Assembly: GCA_037039685.1 (NCBI GenBank)
Contig: JAWNGF010000011.1
Span: 992,001 to 1,056,000, forward strand
DNA: 64,000 nt
Direction of reading: 5' to 3'
Source: Ceratobasidium sp. AG-K
Lineage: Eukaryota > Basidiomycota > Agaricomycetes > Cantharellales > Ceratobasidiaceae
Below are positions 24,692-36,635 of the stretch, in pieces. Made by a program: the position numbers and the translations under genes. Numbering within the stretch: position 1 is the stretch's first letter; the number at the start of each line of letters is the position of its first letter. The notes below the pieces were generated by a model. That model made no database searches, had not been told where the DNA came from, and was given only the letters and a program-made list of their open reading frames with translations.

Positions 24692-27600
24692 ATGCGTTTG
24701 CGTCGCTCTGAGGCGGCGTTGCTTGCTTTCGCAGGCCTTGCTGCAGCCAACACACCTATTTATGACTCTGAGAACAACTCTAGCTTCTCGCTCTTTAAGC
24801 CGGTCGGAGCTACCGGACTGAACAAGAGGAGTCCTTCAACCCCTGGTTTCTCGGTATGTTGCGTTCGTCGTCTCGCTCGCTGCTACTGACCGGTGTGTAT
24901 TCCTAGCCGAATCCGTTTGCAGACTGTAAGTAAAGCTCGCTTGGGTTATTCAGCCAGCTCATATCTTGGATCAGTAACTATACCGCCTCGTCGTTGCCCT
25001 CCTTGCTTCAACTGTCTCCTACCAGCGTTTACATGTGGACAGGTGCGCTTGCTGCGGTACTCGAGATACAAATGCTAACGTCGAGAAATTAGTTTGGAGA
25101 ATGTAGTGATTTCGATGGGCAATGTAAATGTCCGCCCGGCTACTCCGGCATCGATTGTCTTACCCCCCGTAAGTTGACGGCCTTGAGATTTGGCATGACG
25201 CTCACTTCGGTTCAACAGAATGTGGGTCTTTGGCTGACGGGAAGGAGCGCCACCCCCGCCCTGATGGGGAGCAATGTGAATGCAAGGAAGGATGGACTGG
25301 CATCAACTGCAACGTCTGTGAGACCGACGCTGCCTGTGCCAACTTCCCACTCCGGGAGGTCCGGACGGAGAGCCTTTGGCCCGAAGTGCGGACATTGACG
25401 CAGACGTACCGGTCGCCAACATGACGTGTTACAAAGGTGGCGTCACTGTCGAGCAGAACTTTCAAATGTGCGACGTGACCAGTAAGTACACATGTTCCAC
25501 AGTTTGGGCGCTGGCTAAATTAGTCATAGATCGCAAGATCCTGGACATGCTCCCCGACAGACCACCGCAAGTTACGTTTTCTTGCGACAGAGATGACAAG
25601 ACTTGTGCTTTCCAGTTCTGGATCGGCCAGGTGGAATCGTTCTACTGCGCTCTCGATCAATGCGAAAACACTCTCCAGGTTGGATACGATACTAACACGA
25701 CGCTATACCACTGCGACAAGATCAAGTGTCAGTGTATTACCGGGCGCATGCTATGTGGAGAGGAGGGAAGCATTGGTATGTGCTCTAGGAAGTTGGTGGA
25801 TGGATAAGTGCTTATGCCTGGGTTCAGACATTGGCGACTTCCTAACCGAGGAAATCAAGGGCCCGGCCGATTTCTCGTGCAAGTCGGGACAAGGCTGCAT
25901 GTTCAAGGAGCCAGCGATGAACAACCTTATCAACGACGTATTCGGCGACACTCATATCACCCTTAGTTGCAAGGGCGGCGAATGCTTGCATTACACGCAA
26001 GTTCCTGGCTACGTTGTGAGTACTACGTAGTTCATGTAGCGGTCGAGGCTAATGTTTCCGCAGCGTCCCCCTCCTCCTGATAATAGCAAGTTCTTGGCAC
26101 TCAGCGGATCGGCTGCTGGGTTGATTCTCCTTATAGCGTCCTCCCGTGAGTTTGCACCCTAATCACAAGTACAACGAGGCTAAATACTTGATAGTGTTCT
26201 GGTACATTGGTCGTACACAGAAGACCAAGAGCTTGCGAGCGATTCAACTTCCCGCTGATGAGAACGCCAAACTGATGGCAGACCACATTCCGGCCTCGCT
26301 ATACTTTTCTGACCTCTCCTACACCCTCAACGGTCACTCTATCCTGTCCGAGATCGTTGGCGGAGCACAACCCGGGCAAGTTCTCGCAATTATGGGCGCA
26401 TCGGGTGCGGGAAAATCTACATTGCTCGACTTGCTGGCTCGCAAACAGAAACGTGGCGACATTGGTGGCGTGACGCTCGTCAACGGAAACGTTGTTTCAG
26501 ACAATGTGTTCCGCAGTCTAGTTGGATTCGTTGATCAGGAGGATACCTTGATGGGAACTTTGACTGTGTATGAGACCGTCCTTTACTCCGCGTTGCTACG
26601 GCTGCCCAGGGAGATGAGCTTGGCCGCGAAGAAGTACCGTACTCTGGAGACCATTCACGAGCTTGGGCTTGATGCAATCAAGGATAGTCGAGTTGGAGAA
26701 TCTGGTGAGTTACAAATTTGATGCTTAAATAGTGTAATTTACGTTTTGCTCTAGGTCGTCGTTCCATCTCGGGTGGTGAGAAGCGCCGTGTATCCATTGC
26801 ATGCGAGCTAGTTACCAGCCCTTCGATCTTGTTCCTCGATGAGCCTACAAGCGGTATGTCTCCTTGGGTAACTTCGTAAATGGTATCTCACGTCATAATT
26901 GCAGGTCTCGACGCGTACAACGCATACAACGTAGTTGAAAGTCTCGTCACACTGGCTCGAGAATACAAACGCACAGTCGTTTTTACCATCCACCAGCCTC
27001 GCAGCAATATCGTCTCCATGTTCGACCAGCTCATTCTCCTCGCCCAAGGTCGCGTTGTCTATTCGGGAGAGTATGCCAAGTGCCAGTCGTACTTTGAGCA
27101 GATTGGACACACGTGCCCTCCTGGGTTCAACATCGCAGATTATCTGAGTATGTTCAACGTCTATTCAATCAATCGAATAAAGCTAATCGCACCTTACACA
27201 GTCGACCTTACCATGCACGCACGCGGGGAGAAATCTCCGGGCCACCGTTCTGCCACCAACCTGTCACTCAACGAGAACTCGCCGGACGAGGAGTCTGGGC
27301 TTGTCGCGGGCTCTTCGCGTACTGGAAGCGATGCCCAAGCGGAAGACGATGCCGGGCCTAGCTCTTCCTCGGAATCTCAACACACAACGGCCGGCAACTA
27401 CATCCAACTCAAATCATCTCAGCTTTTCGACGCGCTCTCGCCTTCCCCTCGTGTGGAAGGACCTGCTCCTCTTCCACCCAAGCTCGCTGCACTGGTTCAG
27501 TCATACTCGGATAGCGACGTTGCGGCAGGCATTCTCGGCGAGATCGTTCGGTTGCGTGCGACGGGTGGTGCTGTGTTGCCTGAAAGCGGTGGACGTGTGC

Positions 27601-28766
27601 GCGCGAGCTGGTTGACGCAGTTCAGGATTTTGAGTGGCCGTGCGTTCAAGAATCTGTATCGCGATCCTGCATTGTTGGCGACGCATTACTTGTCGAGCGT
27701 TGGGGTCGCATGTAAGTCTTAGCTTCGCCATGTCTTTGATTGATACTCACGGCTGGTACAGTGATATGTGCACTGTTCTATCATGGCGTTACGAACGACA
27801 TCCCTGGATTCCAGAACCGCCTTGGTATGTCGCGCCCGTGTACCAATTGACATGCACTAACCTACCTTCTGCTAGGATTGTTCTTCTTTGCCCTTGCACT
27901 CTTTGGATTCTCGTGCTTGTCCATCTTGGGAATCTTTGCCAACGAGCGGCTGTTATTCATGCGCGAGCGGTGAGTTTTTCGCAGGTGAACGAAGTAGTCT
28001 ACTTACACCCAATACAGATCGAATGGGTACTACTCGACCTTCACGTACTTCTCCTCCAAGGTCTTATTTGATATCGTCCCGCTTCGTGTCGTACCACCTC
28101 TAGTATTCGGCGGTCTGGTGTATGGGCTTGTCGGACTCGTACCCGAGCTGAGCACATTCTGGAAGTTCATGTTGACGCTCGTGTTGTTTAACCTCACGAC
28201 TGCAAGCGTTGTCATGTTCATTTCGGTCGTGTTTGCCCAAACCAGTGTTGCGAGCTTGGTTGGAACCCTGGTTATGTTATTCAAGTGAGTAGCCCAGGCA
28301 ACTGCTCCCTCATTAGGAGAGTACTCATGCGGTGTATTCAAGCTTGCTTTTCACTGGCTTGCTCATTAACCGGGACTCTGTACCCCGAGCCCTCGAATGG
28401 CTCTACTATGTGTCGTTCTTCCATGCTGGGTTTGAAGCGCTCGCAGTGAACGAACTGAAGTATCTCACGTTACGGCAGAATAAGGTGCGTTATGCTCCGT
28501 CGGCCGAACATCTGTGACCAATGCTCACCCCTGGCTCTAGTTTGGTGTACAGCTCGATGTGCCGGCTGCGACGATTCTATCAACGTTCGGCCTACGTGCG
28601 CAGGTCAGTCTGTTACCTAATTCAAATCCGGATCGTGACTTGAATCCCGCTGTCTCTATTCTAGTCGTTCTGGTGGCCTAACATTACGCTCTTGAGCATC
28701 ATGTTTGCAACGTTCCTCGTACTTAGCTTTTTCTGGCTTCACTTCTTTGTGCGAGAGAGCCGATGA
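24692..28766 (+). CDS. ABCG-family transporter with EGF-like domain (Adp1-like)
   Basis: About 16 exons. The start ATG gives a secretory signal ([16 protein letters not shown]). Two Cys-rich EGF-like modules follow: [21 protein letters not shown] and [16 protein letters not shown]. Then come a further Cys-rich ectodomain ([19 protein letters not shown]) and a first membrane segment ([14 protein letters not shown]). The nucleotide-binding domain has Walker [10 protein letters not shown], a Q-loop region, signature [15 protein letters not shown], Walker [11 protein letters not shown] and IHQPRSN. A Ser-rich linker leads to an ABC2 membrane domain ([14 protein letters not shown] to [12 protein letters not shown]). 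This order (ectodomain-NBD-TMD with EGF) matches yeast Adp1, whose substrate is unknown. Near 25345-25360, after CANFP, the frame must slip one base to reach [18 protein letters not shown], so the gene as written is interrupted in the ectodomain. Confidence 0.9.
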
Positions 28767-31700
28767 GCTCGATCGATCCCTGCGAGCTCGGAGATCTAGG
28801 AATTGCAGATCTTACCGTGTCCTTCTTCTGTTTTGGATGTAGATCGTTTTGCTGCCCCACACACGAATGCTAGCGGACTATTTCCTCCAAAATACATCGG
28901 GTGCGCTCACATTGTTTGTTTTCCGAGTCGGAGGCGATTAGGTTGGTGTGCTCAATTAGGGAAAGAGGTACGCCAACGAGTTTACCCTCATACAACTAAT
29001 TAGTCCTGGCGCTCGGAATCCAGTGATCGCCGCTGTCAATTGATGTTTCACCGAACCATCGATGTCCAAATTAATCTATCCACATAGTTACCACATAGCT
29101 ACATTTTACAATCGAGCAGAATAGGGCGCGTCGAAGCACCGCCAGGACCCGAGGCTCTTATTTCGTCCAAAGTGAGTTAGAGTATGCTTCATGTCGATCC
29201 GCATTCTCCTGGCCAATCACAGGCAGGCTTTCGGGATAACGTTAACCATGCATATCAGCACGGTGGACGGGCGGCTCCGAGACCATATCTAGCCTTTGAA
29301 TGGTCATCGGGGATCTCCTCCTAGGTCAGCATACCGCCAGCATACCTAGTTTGTTTGTAGGGATCGGCTCTAATATTTGTCCTCGAGGTAGATTGCCCGA
29401 CAGAACGATGAGAACCTGATGCACATATCGTCACGCCTGTCGCCGACAAACGCGGACAGTTAGAGTTGGGTCACGAGTACAAATTGACAGCCCAACAAGT
29501 TGCGAAGCAGTGTGGCTTGTGGCGAGCTCTCAGTTAGTCGTAGGCTGAAATCTACAAGTCGATGGATTCTCGGGGAACCTTGACTGGCTACGTCACTTGA
29601 ACCACCGCTGCATGCTTTCTGACGCAATTAGATCAGGCCAAAGTAGCTCGCCCTCGGCCCTGTTGGTGTGAACGATTGGTTTTAGGTAGGAATGACTCGG
29701 ACCTGCCGCGCTCGTATCATCGACTCTCGATGCAATAATGCGTTTTGCCTATGTTTAGATGTCGCCCCTATGACTATCGGCCTATTCCACGGTTGATACG
29801 CACACTGCTTACATCTTTATGCGACCGAAGCTCGGAAATCGTCAACAAGTCGGCCCGAGCAGCTCCTCTTCTCATCATCGCAGGCACGACACGTTCTGGG
29901 GTGCTTCTACATGGATATGCAACGGTAAACGCTACCCCTATCACATCTCGCCGCGCGCATGCCGCTGCGCTTTCTCCGGCCATCGTATGGCAACATAGGA
30001 GACGAGCCTAGTCCAATTCTTCGAAATGCGCTAATATTACGCACTTTGCTATTGTACACACGCGTCAATGTTCTCGACCAAAACCCCAATCACCCTGTCA
30101 TCGGACATCTGGAACGCCTGTTACCCGGCCCATCACCATAATCGCCGCGCATGTCTAGTGTGCCCGAATCTTGCTTCTCCATGCGCTCTAGGCGCATCTC
30201 GTGATCACCCTGTTATGCGCAAAGAGATCCAGCCCTAGGGTTCCTTATATTCCAGGTTGATGCTAACGACTTCAATGAGTGTAGAATTCAATCCCGATGA
30301 TCGCCTGGCCCTGGAGCATCGGTTGTTCCCTTGCACAAGGCAACATCCGATCGTTGCTTGAATGCTTGGGTATTCTCAGCATGCGCCGATGTGCTTGTGA
30401 GGAGACCTTGGACGCGGTGCTTTCAATGGAGAGCTCACGGTGAGTGTGACTGCGATGGCTCACCCCTGGGAGCTGTAACCCCAGAATACACGGAGAAGTG
30501 TTCTTCCCCCATCGCATCTTGGGGCACCACCCAACATGCTCGCGAGATATTTCTATTGGAGCAACTTACCACTATTGTCGACGAGCATTTATGGTGAGTA
30601 CACCTCACCAATCGTATTCTTACAAATCGAGCCTCGCTTCAACGGAATGCGGGGTAAACTGAGTCGTCCTCGCAGTCCAGTCGAATATATGAAATTGCTG
30701 CAAGGTTAATGAACTTCCACAATACTGCTCGGGGACGCATGCCTTGTTTCCCGGCCTGGGCGACGCCGAGCCACACCCACATGCTCGAGGCAGATCAGTC
30801 GACATACGCCACGATCGCCTCTGCAGGCGAACTGAATAGGAGTCAGCAGTGCGGGGTCGAAGCTTCTTCCATACCCCATCCTGCCGATCATCTGCCCTGG
30901 GCTAGGCTGCCTCGCTCTCATTGGAACATGGATCTACCACCTGACTTCCGAGCGCAACCTTGGGCGGTTGGCCTTCATTGCGAGCTAGGACCTCATTCAA
31001 TGACGAACGCAACTGGTGTGGCCGCGAATAGGATGCGCACCTGGGCCACATGACCGCATCACCCAGTAACTCTTGTGGTCTCGGAGATCACCTGCTCCAC
31101 TTGACTCTGGACCGCCTCTGGGATTTCATTCGAGGTCTTCTCGAGGTCAATGCCGAGATATGCACCCGTGGTGACCGGCCTATGCCGAACATCCGCCGCT
31201 GGAGGTATGCTGCGGCACACTCGCGTCAACTCCGCGATGGTATCCCTTTCGTTCTCTTCCGCTTATCGGAACTCTCGCACGCAGGCAAGGGCAGGTATGA
31301 TAGAACCCAGGAACAACGCAACGACCTCATCTGCGAGTCGATCCAAGACTCACCTAGCGCGTGTTGGTGCTTCTCGGATCTCAACAGAGGGGTAAAGCAG
31401 TGTCGAGCCCCCTTGCGTGCAATGCGTTATCTCGCTGCTTACTCGGGTGTCTTACACACAACAATCCTAGCGCTCGTCGTTGCTCCACTTTGATTATCTT
31501 GCGCTCGTTGAGAGCGGGCGTCGTGCGCAATCCACGTCAAGGATTTGACCTTGCTTCTGGTCGGCTGATCTCCAAGCGGGTGCATTTTCGGCACTTGAAC
31601 AGATGGAGCTGCAAGGCGCGGTTTGTTTGAGGCCGTCGATCAGGTCACGATGACGCAGGTGGTCCAACCAAATGTATTGTGTCTCGGCTGAGTTTTAATC

Positions 31701-33241
31701 CTAATAAACATGAATGAACCGGCTGTTCCTATTCCGGCCAGCGTGAGATATAGTATCCCTCGCCACGCTGAAATTGAACGCGCCACCACGCCGAGTTCCG
31801 ATTCGTGGTAAAATCGCGCACACCGGCAGTAGTGGCTGTCTCTCCAATATACTTCATGTCATCCTACGTCTCCTATCGATTTTCACCACGTGCCTAATGA
31901 CAAGTAGAATTAAAAGGTTGCGCATGTAAACGTACATCATAGTCGAACACGTGCAACCCCTGTCCAACGTACTTTACACGTACAATTGGTTGTTCTAGGC
32001 CCGGATGCGCCCCCGGATCTGTCCCTGTGTGTCGTTTGACTCGTTGCGAAGGTAAAAGCGAGGTGGGAAGAGCAGACCATGTACGCACGGGTGGGATGCG
32101 GGGCCGAGACGTACAGGCGGAGGTTAGTCTATTTAAGTTTTTTGATCGATACCGCTGTCGATTGCACGAGGTAAACAGAGGGCGCCCGCACGTGGTGACG
32201 TGACTGAAACCGAGATAAACACAGATGAGACCGGAACAGGATCAGAACAGGCAAGACGGTCGAGGTCGATGGGAACATTGTCCGAAGAAAGATTCATTTG
32301 GTTGATCATTTGAAACAGAGTCTTCATATCAATTGTAATTACAGTAATCCTTCGGTGAACTGATGTTCTAGGCACATTCCGACTCTCTCGTAGATCTACC
32401 CACCTGACCATCGGATGCTTGCCATCGAATCCCGGTCTGGCGTGACACGCTCTATACAAAAACCTTGGCGAGACTAAACGACTGTTGATTGCTGTTGTGA
32501 GCAAAAGGCTGCCGGCGGCTCGTGGATACGTGTGAACAGAGTCGGCAACGAGATGCCTCGAATCGTCGCCGAGGTGTCGTCTCGATGTAAAGTTCAGGTC
32601 GCCTGGTGATGGCTGCAAGCGAATACCGGGCATTGCGGGGTTGGAGCGCACACATTGGCTGTGTGACTCGTTTGCATGAGTAAACTAGACCGAGAAGTAA
32701 ATAGACTCGGCCATAGGCTGAATTGACTAGACCAATATTCGGATGGGTTGCCGGGGTGTAAACAGAGCCCGACGCCCCTGAAAAAGGCTAATAGCTGTGG
32801 GGCGGGGGTTCTGCGCTTGATCTGGGGTGGACGGGAGTATATGACACGATGATATCATGGTCTGACGGGAAGATAATGGCGAATATTGCCAAAGGCTAAT
32901 GTGGACTCGTGACGGTCGAGTCAAAGTTTGATTCACAAGAGATTGTAAGATGAGGATCGAGGCTGAGGAAGTCTAGGCGGAACCTGGGCGGTGCGAATCT
33001 CGTCAAGAGAAAGGTGTATGCGGCGGTTGTTTTGACGGAAAGAACAATGTATGCGTGACCGTGAGCGGGCGGATGCAGAAGATGCGTGGGCGAACCGAAA
33101 TAGCGGATCCCAACAGGTGTAAACGGACCTGGGCTGTCCCAGGCCCTGAACACACTATTTCAACGGGATTATGTGAGATGGACTGTCCCCCATCTCTTAA
33201 ACTCGAGAGCGCATAGCTCTGAAGGGATCCCACCTCTGACC
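28767..33241. other. 4.5-kb stretch without a convincing gene
   Basis: Open frames here are short and mutually overlapping, and I found no family motif or consistent set of exons. On the minus strand at about 31060-31290 a coding-like helical text (AELTRVCRSIPPAADVRHR) is broken by stops on both sides. On the plus strand near 30340-30450 another reads RSLLECLGILSMRR. These look like remains of one or more dead genes. The last few hundred bases form the promoter of the phosphatase gene. Confidence 0.45.
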
Positions 33242-36241
33242 ATGGTGAGTTGTTCGCCGGCGTCGGCGAGCATTGCTGATCGTCGCAGACATCCCCCACG
33301 AGCACCGCACCTGTGCATGGCCTGGTGTATCCGTCCCCCGACTTTGTGACGTCCCTCCCCGTCGTCGGCGTTCCCCGTCCTGCTCCCCATGCGTCTGTGC
33401 GTGCCATCACTGCTGCGCAGTATGCCGAACTCGCCCAAGCCGACAGCCTCGCCGACCCCGACGACAGCGTGCTCTTTCCATTCATGCACGGTGTCGAAGG
33501 CGACAATCTCCCCCAGAACATGTTCTTTGCGAGTGCGAGCGGCGCTTCCCGTGGACGCGGGAACCAGCTGGGACCGCCGGATATTCCGCGGTACCGGGGG
33601 CTGGTGACGGTGTTGTGCGACGATGACGACGAAGACTCGCCCCGTCTGACCGACTCGAGCTCGGACGACGACGATGACGCATGGTACGACCAATCCGACT
33701 CGGACTCGGACTCTGCCGAACCACACGAGGACGACCGCGACGAGACGATGCGATTGGCCGAAATTAACATTGCCGACCCCAACGCGAGTGCCCCGGGGTC
33801 GTATCGCGAGCCGTTTCCCATTGACGCCAAGGTCGACAAGGTGTCCAACGACGTCATTGCCGTCCGCACCCAGCGTGTCGACAGCATGTCATCCGACATT
33901 GCGTCGCCCGCCAGCGTCACGCCCAGCACCAGCATGGAGAGCGCCAGCACAGCCCCCACGTCGGTCGTCGTCCCCAGCCAAAAGAGCCTCAAGAAGAAGC
34001 GCCGGTCCAGGGCCCGTCTCCAGGCAGGCGCCCGTCGCTGGCTGCTGCAGAGCGCGTTGAACCCCCACGAGATCCTCACCGACGACGAACCCGCAGAGTT
34101 TGTCAAGCCCCGTGTCCCCGACGGCATTAGCTTGTGAGTATTTGTTCATTTTGCGGGTCAAGCGCCAATCGTATGCAGGCGCAACTTTGGCATTCAGGTT
34201 GCCACCTATGCGACCATCTCGGACATTGCCGTCTATTCGCCCCGTGGTGCCACCCGCGCAGCTACCGAGCTCGCACGCCGCATCAAGCATGCCGTGGAGC
34301 GCAAGGCCGAGGAACGCTGGGTCCGCATGCGTGCCGCCAACAAGATTGCCAACGAGGAAGAGGGGCCAGGCGCCCAAGGCGAGATTGGCTACGGAACCGG
34401 TCTTCTCGCCTACAACGTGTTTCTGGTCACCGGTACGTTCCAGGTCCCACGCCCCTTGCTTTGTCTAACTCGATCTAGATTCGTTTGATGTCTTTGAACG
34501 CAACCATCCACACCTGGTCGCTGTGAATTCCAAGGGACGAGACGTCAACAGAATCGACTTCTTCGCCCGCGAGAAGGAAGAGATGCGTGACCTCACCAAG
34601 GCCAGCGAAATCGCTGATGGCGTATGGGTGCGTCACTCGTGTGCATTCAATTCATCAACTAATCGAGATCTCCCTAGCTCGGCAATACCCAAGACGTCCC
34701 GATGCCCCCAATGTATGCGCACGACCCAAACGCCTGGCCCGTTCCTTACCCAGATCCGTTTGATTCCACTGGGAACCCCGATGGCTATGACATTTGCATC
34801 GAGTGCCACGAGCAAGCTGGTTTCTGCACCCCGGCCCAGCTCCACCAAGCCGAACAGCACCTGATGAACCTTGATGCCTGCTGGGAGGAACGAGTTCGTG
34901 GCGTCAGCGGCGAGGGGAGTCCCCAGGGCAGCGCATTTGGCGTGTTTGGTGCCTCGCCCTCATCGACGCCGATCCCTCCCCGCCCGGCACCGAATCCCTC
35001 CTCGGTCATCCACATGTCGTTCCCCGCGTCGCCGTCGAGCACCCAAACGACTTTGGCCCAGCTCTTGCCGTTTATTGCGTTTTTGCAGCGTGTCGTCCGC
35101 GCGCATCCTCGCCCGGCCAAGATTCTCATTCATTCGGGCGACGGATATACCGAATCGAGCGTCTTGGCCCTGTGCTATCTGATGCTCGAACGCCAGATCA
35201 GTCTTCCCGAGGCCTATCTCGAGCTACAGTGTACCCGTCAGCGAAGTTTCTTTGTCTATCCCAGCGACGTGGGTGTCTTGCGTCGGGTCGAGGCCCGGTT
35301 GGGGCTCGAGTTGCGTAGCGACCGAGAGGAAGGGAGCGCTGCGGGTCGATGGCGATGGGGAAGCGTCGGAACATGGAGGAGCGGAAGCGTATCGAGCGCG
35401 AACAGTATCTTTGGCGACCGCGACCGGTCCGCATCGCGCGGTTCGACGCCCGCCGACTCGCGCGAGGCCAGCCCTGCGCCAGGACACACTCGAACCGGTA
35501 GCCAAGGGCAGAATGTTCCGCCCACGGCGCAGCGCAAGGGTCGCGCACGGGCCTCGACCAGTCCGCTTCTTCCCGCGATCGTCGACCACCAAACCTGGTT
35601 CAACGACGCCCGATTCGATGGTTCCTTCCCCTCGCGCGTGTTGCCGTTCCTATACCTCGGCAACCTGGCTCACGCGGGCAATGTGCACATGCTTCATGCG
35701 TTGGGGATCACGCACGTCGTTTCTGTTGGCGAGTGCGCGCTCGTGCCTGGGCAGGTGGGCGGATTATGGACCGAAGAACGTGAAGGCCGGATTTCGGTGC
35801 TCGATATCAAGGGTGTATGCGACGACGGCATTGATTCGCTTCGCGCCGAGATTGGTCCCGTCGTCGAGTGGATCGACCGTGCGCGTGCGGCGGGGGGAAG
35901 TGTTCTCGTGCACTGTCGTGTCGGCGTTTCTCGGAGCGCGACGATTACGATTGCATATGTCATGAAGCACCTCGGTGTGGGCTTGGTCGATGCCTATCTG
36001 ATGGTCCGTTCGCGACGACTTAGGTGAGTTTGTTTTTGGCCTTTGACGTGAGCAAGACTAACTGGTCTTCAGCGTGCTCATCCAACCCAATATGCGGTTA
36101 CTCTACAACCTCTGTGGGTGGGAGATTCAACTCGCCAAAGAACGCGCCAAGGACACCGTCGAACCCGGCAAAGGTCGTCAACTCACCTGGCCATTCCTCG
36201 CGCGCGAAGTCGCCTCGTTGAACGAGCGGTACTTGTCCTAG
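33242..36241 (+). CDS. PPS1: PPS1-like dual-specificity protein phosphatase
   Basis: Six exons (33242-33244, 33289-34133, 34179-34432, 34479-34627, 34678-36023, 36073-36241) join to 921 residues. The first exon is the ATG alone, followed by a 44-nt GT-AG intron. An acidic Ser/Asp-rich region (residues about 100-160) precedes a first, phosphatase-like module that lacks a catalytic Cys. The C-terminal module has WFNDARFDGSFPSRVLPFLYLGNL and the active-site loop VHCRVGVSRSAT, with the Cys and Arg of CX5R intact, then IAYVMKHLGVGLVDAYLMVRSRR. This two-part layout is that of yeast Pps1, a Tyr/Ser/Thr phosphatase linked to S-phase control. Length is somewhat above yeast Pps1. An unrelated large antisense frame over the acidic region is a shadow. 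Confidence 0.92.
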
Positions 36242-36635
36242 AAGTTGTATGATTAGTCTGTTGCTATCGCTGTATACCTATGCTCGCGTATGTTTTTCTA
36301 GTCTCTCTCGCTTTGTCTTTTCTGGGTCTGTCCCTCTCCTCTGATGGGTGTTTTGCCCCCTCTCTGCTGGTGTCTAGATTGGGCATTATCTAGACGCCCG
36401 TGTCTCTTTTATGTCCTTCCGCCCCGCCTCGCCAAAATGTTTCCTCTCTCTTCGTTGTTGCTATGTTGTCGTTTTGGTCTCTGTGTGAATTATTTGGTCC
36501 TTGTGTTTGAGAATGTATTACCCGAATCAAGATGGGATTCATTGCTCTATCTACAGTGTGCTGTCCAAGAAAAGGTTCAAGCGGGTGTTCAAGATTATGG
36601 GGTAGTCCAAGATGAGTAGTAAACGAGCTACATGA
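36242..36635. other. Convergent 3' spacer, PPS1 and ALG12
   Basis: About 0.4 kb between the stop codons of two convergent genes; pyrimidine-rich 3' UTR on the plus side. No gene. Confidence 0.5.

Noticed and set aside
31050..31493. 147-codon plus-strand open frame as a gene
   Set aside because: No recognisable motif, and the opposite strand shows an equally coding-like text, so neither can be called.
33003..34127. 374-codon minus-strand open frame
   Set aside because: It mirrors the acidic Ser/Asp-rich exon of the PPS1-like gene, whose plus-strand exons join to a conserved phosphatase.
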